This document shows positions 20,511 to 29,630 of a stretch of DNA of 64,000 nucleotides, one piece after another. The DNA is taken from assembly GCA_964019165.1 (NCBI GenBank), contig OZ025272.1, positions 15,599,093-15,663,092 of the forward strand, in the 5' to 3' direction. Made by a program: the position numbers and the translations under genes. Position 1 is the stretch's first letter, and every line of letters starts with the position of its first letter. The notes beneath the pieces were generated by a model that was given only the letters and a program-made list of their open reading frames with translations, was not told the origin of the DNA and made no database searches. Source of the stretch: Mastigias papua (lineage: Eukaryota; Cnidaria; Scyphozoa; Rhizostomeae; Mastigiidae).

Positions 20511-20538
20511 TGTGAGGTCAAATAAAATCTGTGTAAGG

Positions 20539-23500
20539 ATGGCTACAGAAGAAAATCAAGAGACAACACAAGGAATAGAACGCCTACGAAAAATAAGAGG
20601 TGGCCATCGAGCGGTCGTAACAAAGCTTGGACGAGAAGCATGTGTCTTAATAAAGGAGAATAACGATAACCGAGAGGCAAATTTAGTATCGAGACTAAAT
20701 TCAATCAGAAGTACACTCAATGAAAAGCAGACACTACTCAATACTCTCAACGATAAAATTTTAGAGCGATGCAACGAAAACGAAATTGACAAAGAGATTG
20801 AGGAATCAACGGAATTAACTACACTTATCAGCGAATGGATTGACAGAATAGAGCAATTCAAATGCAACGGATCCGAGAACAGGGTACCTTCGAATCAGGT
20901 CGAAACACCGAAAACATCAACACCGAAACGAGTAGAAGCAGAACCGAATACTCAGCACAGTACACCACCTTTTGAACGTTTGGAAACAAGCGGAATCACC
21001 GAAACAACGAGCAGTAGAGGTTTTAGTGGGGTGAGGCTACCGAAAATCAACTTGCCGAAGTTTAATGGCGATGTTACCAAATATCAACATTTTATACAAA
21101 GCTTTAAATGCAGTATCGAAGCAAATGAATCATTATCAGACGTCCATAAGTTAAACTACCTGATTAATTCCCTTGAAGGCCCAGCATATAAGGCTTTGGA
21201 AGGTTTTCAAATTGTTGAGGAGAATTACAAGAAAGCGCTAGATATTTTAAAGGCCCGTTATGGAAAGCCACAGCATATTATAAGTGCACACATGCAAGCC
21301 CTATTGAAGCTACAAACTTACCAGAATGATAACATAAGCGATTTGAGAGCCATTTATGACAAGATTATGGTAAATGTGAGAGGCTTAGAAAGTTTGGGGA
21401 TTTCTTCGGAGAAGTATGGAAGCCTGTTGATCCCCGTCATAATGTCCCGAATGCCAAGTGAAATTGCGCTGCAAGTAGCCCGTAAAACCTCCCAGGATAT
21501 ATGGTCAATCGACGAAATTATGACTATAATTCGCCAGGAGATAGAGGCCCGAGAAATCGGCAAAGGAATTTCAGCAATCGAAACTAAAGGAAACGGGAGA
21601 CCATTGAGAACTGCGCCAATCGGAACAACGAAAACTTTTGTCTCAAGGTCAGAAAATCCCAAGAAAGAAATTGGATGTTATTTTTGCAAGAAACATCACT
21701 ACTCTAACGAATGCCGAGAAATTACAGACCCATGTGAAAGAAAGGCAATAATAACTGCAGCCAAACGATGTTACAATTGTTTCCGTACCGGCCACAACGC
21801 TAAAGAATGCCGTCAAACACGTAAATGTTATTTTTGCAATGGCAAACACAACACCGCATTGTGCACAAGTGCCAGAAAGAGCAGTAGCAGTAATGCAAAT
21901 GAAACCAAGGCCAATATCTCAGTCACAAAAATCAGTGCAAAACATCGAGAGGAAAGCGATCAGTCAACGGATGGAAGAACGGTTACAACAGCTACATCAA
22001 GAGAGAAAACAAATGTACTGTTACAAACGGCAAGGGTATTCGTTTATGGAGAAGGCCAAGAGGAGAGGGGAATCGAAACAACTGTATTGTTTGACAGCGG
22101 CAGTCAGAAAAGTTACATCACCGAAAAGCTCAAGAATCGACTCCGTTTGAAAACAAAGGGCAGTGAGTCTATTAATTTAAATACCTTCGGCTCTAATAAA
22201 TACACTAAGCAGTGTTGTGATAGAGTCCAAGTTAATTTAAGAGCAGCGGATCATGTATGTACAATTAACGCACTTAGTTTCCCCACCCTCTGCTCTCCGA
22301 TTGCGGCCCGCGTTGATATGAGTAGTTATATACACTTGCAAGGCCTAGAGCTCGCAGATACCTTTAGCAGCAGTGATAAGGAAATAGGTATCCTTATAGG
22401 AGCAGATCATTATTATGATGTAGTTAGTGGAGAAGTTATTAAAGGTAGTTTAGGGCCTGTAGCGACATCTAGTAAATTTGGCTGGTTATTATCAGGGCCT
22501 ATTTCATCTTGTGAAGCAGAGAATGCCTGTTCTAATGTGGTTACAAGTTTTGTAGTAGATGTTCTGCCTCAGAAAGAAAATGCTACCAACGAAGTACAGG
22601 AGATCGTGGATTCATTAAATCAGTTGTGGAAACACGAAGCCTCAGGCCTATCACCAATCGAGAGTGATGAGCATGCAAGGAAAAAGCCACTCGTCATCCA
22701 AGAGAAAGAAGGCAGATACGAGGTAAGCCTTCCTTGGAAGGAAAATATTTGTGCACCTTTAGATTCTGATTTAGACATGTGTCGTAGCAGATTAACATCG
22801 TTGTATAGTAAACTTAAGCTCAAACCGGATCTTTTAAAGCAGTATGATGATGTCTTTAAGGAACAGTTAGACTCGGGTGTTATTGAAAGGGTACCTCCCG
22901 AGGAAGAGGAACGTGAAGGGGCTCATTTTTTATGTCATTTTGGGGTGATTCGTAGCGATAGAGAAACTACGAAATTGCGTATTGTATTCGACGGATCAGC
23001 GAAATCGAATAAGTCATCGTTGTCTTTGAATGATAGGTTAGACATAGGAGATAATCACATGCCATTATTGTTCGAAATTTTACTTCGTTTCCGAGCGCAT
23101 CCCGTAGTTTTAACTGCGGATATCGAGAAAGCTTTTTTACAAGTAGGTATTCACGAGTCTGATAGAGATAATTTACGTTTTTTATGGTTTGATGACGCGC
23201 GTAGTGATAATCCTAACGTCATGCAATATCGGTACAAACGTTTGCTATTTGGCCTAACTTGTAGTCCCACACTATTAGCGGAAACCATCAGACACCATGT
23301 AGAAAAGTATTCAGAGACACATCCCGAAGTTGTAGAAATACTTAGCCGTTTATATGCGGACGATCTTTCATGTGGTACAGATAACCCCAGTAAGGCTCTA
23401 GAAATTTATAAGAGTTGTAAAGACCTTATGAAGCAGGGAGGCTTTAATTTGCGCAAATGGAATAGCAACGACAAGACACTGCTCAAAGAAATAAACATTA

Positions 23501-26307
23501 TGGAAGGCAAAAATGAAATAAAAAATGTGATATCTAAGGGGAAAGTCGATGAAGATGATCAGACCTATACGCAATATGCCATAGGCACACCTCAATCTAA
23601 GGGAAGTTCTAAGGTGCTAGGGGTCAGTTGGGACAGCTATTCAGACCAGTTGACATTTGATGTAACAGGTATAGGAGAATTTGCAAAAACCATCCCAGCA
23701 ACAAAGCGTTCATTACTTAAGTTAGCAGCAAAGATTTTTGATCCCCTTGGTTGCTTAACTGTGTTTACCATTAATCTTAAGATATTGTTTCAACAATTAT
23801 GTGTTGATAAAATAGGTTGGGATGAAGAGCTTGAAGGTAAGTATCGAAAAACATACGATGCATTGATTAACGATCTTCACTTGTGTAACGAAGCGAGTAT
23901 TTCTAGAGGCATCATATCAGGTTGTAATAAGACAATTCAAAAGATTGAATTGCACGGTTTTTCTGATGCCAGTGAACGAGCCTATGCAGCAGTTGTTTAT
24001 GCCAAAATTCAGTATGAATCTGGGGAAATTAACGTAAGGTTTGTGTCTTCAAAATCCAAGGTTGCTCCGATACGTAAACAAAGCATACCAAGGCTGGAAT
24101 TATTAGGTGCATGTTTGTTATCAGATTTAGTAAACACCATTCGTAAGATCCTTAATGAAGAACTTAAGGGTAACGTAATTGATACATATTATTGGGTAGA
24201 TTCAAGTGCAGTTTTATGTTGGATCCGAAATATCAAACATTGGAATCAATACGTTCGACACAGGGTTTCTCAAATTCTTTCCACGTCCGAAAGAGAACAA
24301 TGGTTGCACTGTCCTGGAACGCAGAACCCCGCAGATCTTCCTTCACGTGGTATTTATTGTCATTTTCATGACAATCCCTTGTGGTGGGAGGGTCCCGAAT
24401 TTCTTAAAGAAGACCCGGTAGATTGGCCAAAAACTCCTTGCAATAACGAGCTAGAAACCAACGTAGCCATGAAGGAGAAAATTAAAGTAGAGCCAAACAT
24501 AACACATGCAATATTTGCAAAGGCGACCGAATCGAAGAGTAATTGGAGTAAAGTTATAGAATTAGAACGATTTAGTGATAAGGGCAAACTCCTAAGAACT
24601 ATTGCATGGGTATACAGATTTATTAATAATGCGAAATCAGCAATAAAGCAGGAGACGGTAAATAACGATGAGGTCTTAAGTGTATCAGAAATAAATTCGG
24701 CTGAAAATGCAATAGTCAAGTTCATACAAATGGAGAACTTCGAAGCAGAAATTAAGTATATGTTGTTAAGTCCATCGGTAAGGAATAAGGTTAAGACACC
24801 TTCATATGTTAACCAGTTCAACTTATATATAGACGAAATAGGTGTAATACGTTGTAGATCACGTATCAAGAAAGCAATAATGCCAGATGCCGGTAAGAGA
24901 CCAATATTTCTACCATCTAAAAGTAGATATTGTGAGCTGCTAATTAAAGATTGCCACGAAAAAGTCTTTCATAACGGTATACGGGAAACGTTAAATCTGC
25001 TCAGACAGAAATATTGGGTTTTGCGGGGAAGGGAAAAGGTGAAAAGTATAGCGCGTAAGTGTATTGTATGTAAGAAAATAGAAGGCTTGCCATATAAAAC
25101 CGTATTTTGTCCCAATTTACCTCACTTTAGAGTTGATCAAGACCCGCCTTTCACACATGTCGGCATAGATTTTGCGGGACCTCTTATCGTTAAAGGTGAA
25201 TCACACGTTCAGAACAAGGGCGAAATTAAATGTTATGTGTGTTTGTTTACATGTGCTTCGACAAGAGCCGTGCATCTCGAATTAGTTGAAGACCTAACAG
25301 TTGAATCTTTTATTCGAGCATTTCGCCGATTTTGCGCACGTAGAGGTTTACCAGCAACCATAATTAGCGATAACGCAAAAACGTTTAAAGCAGCCTCAAA
25401 GGAGGTTAAGAGTTTACTTCGTACTCCTCGTTTAAAAGAGTATTTTGCGATAAAAGGTGTCCAGTGGAAGTTTATTGTAGAGTTGGCACCATTTCAAGGG
25501 GGATTTTGGGAAAGGTTAATACGTAGTGTTAAACGTTGTTTGATAAAAACGATTGGTCGTGCGATGTTGAATTATAGTGAATTACACACCGTTCTTGTAG
25601 AAATCGAAGGTGTTGTTAATGCACGTCCACTGACGTATGTTTATGATGATAATGAAGGGGTATCGTATCCTCTAACCCCATCGCATTTAGTAAATGGAAG
25701 AAATTTAAATCGGTTACCCAATGATGCTTATTTCGAGATTTGTAACACTTACGAAAGTTTATCTAAACGTGCCAAGTACAATCGTCGATTGCTGAACAAT
25801 TTTACATCGGTTTGGAAAAACGAGTATTTGTTAGGTTTGTTAGAAGCGTATAGACCGAAAGGTAAAAGCAACCCTTCACAAAATCCAAACATTAATGTTA
25901 ATGACATTGTAATTATCCGAAATGAGCAGGTTAAAAGAGCATTCTGGAACATTGGAAAAGTTATTGGATTATTGAACGGGAGTGATGGATCAACAAGAGC
26001 TGCCAGGGTAGAAGTAAGTTCAGACAAGGGTAAGAAAGTGTTACAACGATCTTTAAAGCATTTAGTGCCGCTCGAAATTTGTAGTGAAGTTAATCAGCGT
26101 AGTCAGGTAGTTGCGCCAGAGCATTCGCAAGACCAAACATACGCAAGCGCAGACAGCACAGCCAGCGCCACCGCAAGAAACGCAGCAGCTCCCAATAGGG
26201 AATTCAGCACGCCCCGACCGCGCAGAAATGCGGCTGCAATCGGAGAAATCACTAGAAGAGAAGGAAAGATGAATGTATATTCAGGTGTATGCATGGACAA
26301 TATGTAA
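20539..26307 (+). CDS. BEL/Pao gag-pol polyprotein
   Basis: The protein has 1922 residues from ATG 20539. The domain order is typical of BEL/Pao: coiled N-terminus; gag domain (DUF1759 type, about residues 165-255); three CCHC-like knuckles (about 380-445, CYFCKKHHYSNEC first); aspartic protease (LFDSGSQ near 518); reverse transcriptase (TADIEKAFLQV near 855, YADD near 939); Pao/RNase H region (IFDPLGCL, FSDASERAYAA, YYWVDSSAVLCWI); integrase with HHCC zinc finger (about 1473-1515) and D, D, E residues near 1544, 1611 and 1657; and a C-terminal DUF5641-type domain. It makes and inserts the element's DNA copy. No internal stop is present, so the copy looks coding-competent. Confidence 0.95.
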   Translation: MATEENQETTQGIERLRKIRGGHRAVVTKLGREACVLIKENNDNREANLVSRLNSIRSTLNEKQTLLNTLNDKILERCNENEIDKEIEESTELTTLISEWIDRIEQFKCNGSENRVPSNQVETPKTSTPKRVEAEPNTQHSTPPFERLETSGITETTSSRGFSGVRLPKINLPKFNGDVTKYQHFIQSFKCSIEANESLSDVHKLNYLINSLEGPAYKALEGFQIVEENYKKALDILKARYGKPQHIISAHMQALLKLQTYQNDNISDLRAIYDKIMVNVRGLESLGISSEKYGSLLIPVIMSRMPSEIALQVARKTSQDIWSIDEIMTIIRQEIEAREIGKGISAIETKGNGRPLRTAPIGTTKTFVSRSENPKKEIGCYFCKKHHYSNECREITDPCERKAIITAAKRCYNCFRTGHNAKECRQTRKCYFCNGKHNTALCTSARKSSSSNANETKANISVTKISAKHREESDQSTDGRTVTTATSREKTNVLLQTARVFVYGEGQEERGIETTVLFDSGSQKSYITEKLKNRLRLKTKGSESINLNTFGSNKYTKQCCDRVQVNLRAADHVCTINALSFPTLCSPIAARVDMSSYIHLQGLELADTFSSSDKEIGILIGADHYYDVVSGEVIKGSLGPVATSSKFGWLLSGPISSCEAENACSNVVTSFVVDVLPQKENATNEVQEIVDSLNQLWKHEASGLSPIESDEHARKKPLVIQEKEGRYEVSLPWKENICAPLDSDLDMCRSRLTSLYSKLKLKPDLLKQYDDVFKEQLDSGVIERVPPEEEEREGAHFLCHFGVIRSDRETTKLRIVFDGSAKSNKSSLSLNDRLDIGDNHMPLLFEILLRFRAHPVVLTADIEKAFLQVGIHESDRDNLRFLWFDDARSDNPNVMQYRYKRLLFGLTCSPTLLAETIRHHVEKYSETHPEVVEILSRLYADDLSCGTDNPSKALEIYKSCKDLMKQGGFNLRKWNSNDKTLLKEINIMEGKNEIKNVISKGKVDEDDQTYTQYAIGTPQSKGSSKVLGVSWDSYSDQLTFDVTGIGEFAKTIPATKRSLLKLAAKIFDPLGCLTVFTINLKILFQQLCVDKIGWDEELEGKYRKTYDALINDLHLCNEASISRGIISGCNKTIQKIELHGFSDASERAYAAVVYAKIQYESGEINVRFVSSKSKVAPIRKQSIPRLELLGACLLSDLVNTIRKILNEELKGNVIDTYYWVDSSAVLCWIRNIKHWNQYVRHRVSQILSTSEREQWLHCPGTQNPADLPSRGIYCHFHDNPLWWEGPEFLKEDPVDWPKTPCNNELETNVAMKEKIKVEPNITHAIFAKATESKSNWSKVIELERFSDKGKLLRTIAWVYRFINNAKSAIKQETVNNDEVLSVSEINSAENAIVKFIQMENFEAEIKYMLLSPSVRNKVKTPSYVNQFNLYIDEIGVIRCRSRIKKAIMPDAGKRPIFLPSKSRYCELLIKDCHEKVFHNGIRETLNLLRQKYWVLRGREKVKSIARKCIVCKKIEGLPYKTVFCPNLPHFRVDQDPPFTHVGIDFAGPLIVKGESHVQNKGEIKCYVCLFTCASTRAVHLELVEDLTVESFIRAFRRFCARRGLPATIISDNAKTFKAASKEVKSLLRTPRLKEYFAIKGVQWKFIVELAPFQGGFWERLIRSVKRCLIKTIGRAMLNYSELHTVLVEIEGVVNARPLTYVYDDNEGVSYPLTPSHLVNGRNLNRLPNDAYFEICNTYESLSKRAKYNRRLLNNFTSVWKNEYLLGLLEAYRPKGKSNPSQNPNINVNDIVIIRNEQVKRAFWNIGKVIGLLNGSDGSTRAARVEVSSDKGKKVLQRSLKHLVPLEICSEVNQRSQVVAPEHSQDQTYASADSTASATARNAAAPNREFSTPRPRRNAAAIGEITRREGKMNVYSGVCMDNM

Positions 26308-26407
26308 TTGAGATATTTTGCAATAATTAGTGATATATTCATATTTTATGTAATCTAGTTGTTTTGTTGTTTGTTTGTTCACCGAGATGAACCAACCCGC
26401 GGGAGTG

Positions 26408-26689
26408 TGTTGAGATGTTAATTTAGTTAATTTAGAGTGTAGTCGATATCTAATCCTAATGTAGTCAATCAAGAACACTTGCCAATCAACATAATTAGTT
26501 AAGGCGCCGAATTAGGGACAGGCATCCGTAAAAGAAGGTGTATAGGAAATTAGAAGAGTGTTCACGTGTAGTTAAGATGATAGGTATTATGTTTTTGCTG
26601 TACAAATTATGTATATAGATATGTTACTGTTTTTATATAAAGACACTACATTATTTGGCTTCACGATCTGCCTCAATTAGTTCACAACA
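26408..26689 (+). repeat. 3' LTR of the BEL element
   Basis: The same length as the 5' LTR and with no difference that I could find by reading. It ends at 26689, followed by the CAACC target duplication. Confidence 0.93.
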
Positions 26690-26694
26690 CAACC

Positions 26695-27534
26695 TTTACA
26701 TTTCCTGCACATTGGCTCTACATCTAAAATCTTTCCAGTTTCAATAGAAATTGCTGTCACACAACCATTTAGTGAGATAAACCCTCTCTTCTGCCATGTG
26801 CCATCCACAGAAACACCACATTCTGTAGAGTTATACCCAAGTAAAGATCTCATTTCACTACCTGCATCCTTCATGCTTTGCTTTGCAACATTATATGCTG
26901 CAGACCTCAGTTGTTTACTTATTTTGGCATAATTATTTTTGCTTGGAAGATGTGGTATATTCATTACAGAACAGAATTTTTTTGCACCTGAAAAACCTTG
27001 ACCTACGCTTCTCATGGCATAAACAAATCGCTTGTTAATTTCATATGAACCTTGTATATTTAATGAAGTACAGAATTTGAGATTCCAATGACATGAGATA
27101 CATTGAATAAATAAAAAACTAGCACATCCATTTTTCTTTTCAAAGTTATCTGTTAAAGTAAGAGAGGCACTTGAGCAACCAGGGCATAAGAGCTGCTCAA
27201 AAACATTGGATAATATACTGACATCAATGAATCTATACCCAGTAGCACTATTTTCAGATATTTCATTGCTTAGATTTAAATTTCCAGAAAGCGAATATGT
27301 ATTTCTGCTTCTGCTCGACCTTCTAGCGGGGACAGACCCTAGATCTTCCCTTGTTTCTTTCCCTTTTGGTGTTGAATGAAGCAATGGCCTAGCCAATGCT
27401 TTTCTCTCCAACGTTGCCTTCAAGGGTCGCCCTCTCTTGCTTTTCTTAGACATATCAGAAGAACTATCATTGCCTGATAATTCTAAATGCTGGTTTCCCT
27501 GAAATTTTCTCTTTGTCACAGTGAATCTTCCCAT
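26695..27534 (-). pseudogene. N-terminal part of Kolobok-like transposase
   Basis: The gene starts at ATG 27534. A basic N-terminal region (KKSKRGRPLKA, an AT-hook-like GRP core) is followed by paired cysteines (CPGCSS, CISCHW) and the first catalytic segment GVSVDGTWQKRGF near residue 245. The frame reaches the BEL target duplication at 26690-26694 and would continue in phase at 20208 across the insertion, giving about 613 codons in all. The few residues read into the LTR before a stop are not original. Confidence 0.85.
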
Positions 27535-27948
27535 TTTATTTTCGTTCTATGCGTATGACTTCTCTGCTAGCGAACCCTGATACTACTTCATAGACCACTA
27601 ATCCCTTTGTTTTGAGGATTGAAAACGAGATTAGATCATAATGACAACTCAAGGAAATAGATAGAAGCATTGTGGGGAGACGGAGGGGATGGTTATGTAC
27701 GATTGAGTAGTAATAAGTAGGGATTGCAAATTACTGAATCACGTTGCTAGCGTGTTGCTAAGGGACATTTTTCTCGATTTGGCATGTTACCTGTGAAAAA
27801 ATCGATTGTAGAGTGTGATTGTGATGCGTGAGCCACGTAGGGTTTACTTTAACGGAAAGCCTGATAAATTTACTAGTTTCTACTCATTTGTTACAATTTT
27901 AGAAAAAATACCAAATTTTGCTCGAAATTGAGGGGGATACAACCTTAA

Positions 27949-28063
27949 GATTTTTATTGATATTTATCATGTTATCATTAGACCAGTGGAAATCGTTCAT
28001 ATTGAATTTTACTTGATTTTCATAATCTCCGTTATCACTAATTACACCATCATACTTTCCCAT
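27949..28063 (-). pseudogene. 5' fragment of the fibre-like gene
   Basis: ATG at 28061-28063 opens 38 codons that run in phase into the TTAA site and would continue in phase at 18655 once the transposon is discounted. TTATTATAACATATATTATA precedes the ATG, the same A/T block as the other Polinton genes. This fixes the true start of the fibre-like gene. The fragment has no coding role by itself. The 115 bases before the next gene (28064-28179) hold no other gene. Confidence 0.82.
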
Positions 28064-28179
28064 ATAATATATGTTATAATAATTGAAATATTATTAACCA
28101 TATTAATGGCAAGGGTATTATAAAAATCAAACGACGAATAAAATATATTAATGTATGTCGATTCATTTTATATATTATA

Positions 28180-29169
28180 TTAGAATGTTATTTCATCATG
28201 ATCAACACCATACCATTTACATAAGACTTTATGATGTAGTAGAATATCACGTTTTGATAAACGTTTATTTTTATATAATAAAAAAGAAGCGATTTTTCCG
28301 TAAAAAGGTGCGATGGAATTAGGATTTAAATCCGCGAAGGTCATTTTAGGGCTTCCTATGCTGCTTCTGCTTGTAAAATCTGCTAGCTTCTTACCGTTAC
28401 AGTAAACAAATGATGTTTCACTAGGAATATTCCAATGAACACTTAAACAAATCCATTTACCGATTTCTCCTGCATTTGCTTTACTTTGATAATCTGATAT
28501 AGGTGTTCGTCCGTTTGTAATATTTTGTCCGATGACTATATGATCATTAGTTGTTTTTGACACAATTAAATCGCCTTGTGGACTGAATGCAACAAAGGCA
28601 TCAAAACCACTATCGTCCGCCCCAAATAACCCATTTCTACACCAATAGGTGCCTGAAAAATTCGAAATATTATAAACTATAAAAATATTTATTATATCTT
28701 CTTCACCTGTACTTACATTTAAGTTTATATCAGATATCATTCTTTGAATTTTACTCCCGTCAAATATTAGATAATATCGATTATTTCGACGATCGGCTTT
28801 CGTACAAATCGTAGGTTGTGCGCTATATATGTTTTGTTGAGAATCAGATTGAGACAAAGATTGATCAAATAATTTTGAAACGCTTCTCACTGAATCAAAA
28901 GTTACTTCATGTGAATTCGCTGTGTCTATTTTATAGAACGCAGTAGCTTGTTGATAATATTCCCAAAATAATGTTTCGCTGATTTGCGAATATGTATAAT
29001 TCAGTAAACACTGCATATTAATTGCAAAGTTCAAATTAGTTGTATCGTTTGTGATACAAATTGTTTTTAAATTCTCAATTTTTCTATTATGCATGTTAAT
29101 ATTTTCACGTTTTTTTATATATTCATCGTTTGAATTCTCAATTTTATGCGATCCGTCATGAACACCCAT
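28180..29169 (-). CDS. LamG/concanavalin-like lectin-type virion protein
   Basis: The protein has 329 residues. The first ~130 residues look helical and polar. Residues about 140-320 have the strand pattern of a LamG/concanavalin jelly roll: FDGSKIQRM, FIVYNI, WICLSVHWN, FVYCNGKKL, and the closing PFYGKIASFLLYKNKRLSKRDI, followed by KWYGVDHDEI. This end resembles the C-terminal domain of the neighbouring fibre-like protein. A role in binding host surface glycans is inferred from fold and position between the fibre-like and protease genes. No signal peptide. TATATAATATTAATTATAAT lies before its start. Confidence 0.7.
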   Translation of the reverse strand: MGVHDGSHKIENSNDEYIKKRENINMHNRKIENLKTICITNDTTNLNFAINMQCLLNYTYSQISETLFWEYYQQATAFYKIDTANSHEVTFDSVRSVSKLFDQSLSQSDSQQNIYSAQPTICTKADRRNNRYYLIFDGSKIQRMISDINLNVSTGEEDIINIFIVYNISNFSGTYWCRNGLFGADDSGFDAFVAFSPQGDLIVSKTTNDHIVIGQNITNGRTPISDYQSKANAGEIGKWICLSVHWNIPSETSFVYCNGKKLADFTSRSSIGSPKMTFADLNPNSIAPFYGKIASFLLYKNKRLSKRDILLHHKVLCKWYGVDHDEITF

Positions 29170-29181
29170 ATGTATATAATA

Positions 29182-29604
29182 TTAATTATAATTATTAAAG
29201 AAGTTTTTAATGAGAGATTGATTGTAATCAAGATCAACAAGACTAAATTGTTTTATAATCTCATAAAAATTATAACCATGACGAGATCGTAGGTATATAT
29301 AGAACAGACAATAATAACCACATGCTTTACTATCGTATCCCTGTATTTGTGAACTGTTATATATATAATCATAATTACTAATTATTTGTGGCGGTTTTAA
29401 TCCATATGAATCAAAATACTCGATTCTATCATCATCAACATAGAACGCCGTCCAATGCGTGCCATTATACGGTGAATACATGTCGTCTAAATTTATGATA
29501 TAAAAATAATTACGTTTTATCATATCGGTTGTTAATTGATCTTTTGCATATATTCCATGAAAATTCTTTATTTTCATATGATCGATCCATGCCTGTAAAT
29601 ACAT
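29182..29604 (-). CDS. adenain-like capsid maturation cysteine protease
   Basis: The protein has 140 residues from ATG 29604. The catalytic set of adenovirus-type proteases is visible: His50 in GTHW, Asp65 in EYFDS, Gln88 and Cys95 in QGYDSKACGYYC, with His-Asp and Gln-Cys spacings close to the family. It should cleave capsid precursors during maturation. Unlike nearly all other Polinton genes it has no A/T block before its ATG. Instead its frame is open upstream to about 29754 and overlaps the previous gene in the -1 frame, with A10 and A11 tracts at 29703-29712 and 29717-29727. It may thus be made as a frameshift extension of the preceding protein, or simply from its own ATG. Confidence 0.88.
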   Translation of the reverse strand: MYLQAWIDHMKIKNFHGIYAKDQLTTDMIKRNYFYIINLDDMYSPYNGTHWTAFYVDDDRIEYFDSYGLKPPQIISNYDYIYNSSQIQGYDSKACGYYCLFYIYLRSRHGYNFYEIIKQFSLVDLDYNQSLIKNFFNNYN

Positions 29605-29630
29605 ATTACTTGTGCTTGTGTCTTTAAATT

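Larger units (their letters stand above)
20209..26689 (+). mobile_element. BEL/Pao LTR retrotransposon, apparently full-length
   Basis: Two 282-bp LTRs (20209-20490, 26408-26689), TG...CA-type ends, bound one long gag-pol frame. The 5-bp duplication is CAACC (20204-20208, 26690-26694), normal for BEL/Pao. The LTRs read as identical by eye, so insertion is recent on the scale of this locus. The primer-binding site follows the 5' LTR by two bases. The polypurine tract before the 3' LTR is weak (GCGGGAGTG). No envelope-like frame is present. Confidence 0.95.
18660..27944 (-). mobile_element. Kolobok-like DNA transposon (TTAA target), interrupted by a BEL retrotransposon
   Basis: Short inverted termini GGGTGTATCCCCCTT (18660) and its near-complement GAGGGGGATACAACC (ending 27944) are flanked by TTAA (18656-18659 and 27945-27948). 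Inside is one minus-strand transposase gene split by a BEL element. TTAA duplication with a DDE transposase of the GVSVDGTWQKRG type fits Kolobok (related to the 'Mutator-like transposase' domain of invertebrate genomes); piggyBac also uses TTAA, but the protein does not resemble it. Without the BEL element it would be about 2.8 kb. It sits in the coding sequence of the Polinton fibre-like gene. Confidence 0.82.

Noticed and set aside
18660..27944. piggyBac as the identity of the TTAA element
   Set aside because: The protein lacks piggyBac features and instead matches the Kolobok/Mutator-like transposase type (GVSVDGTW, GDGDSKSF).
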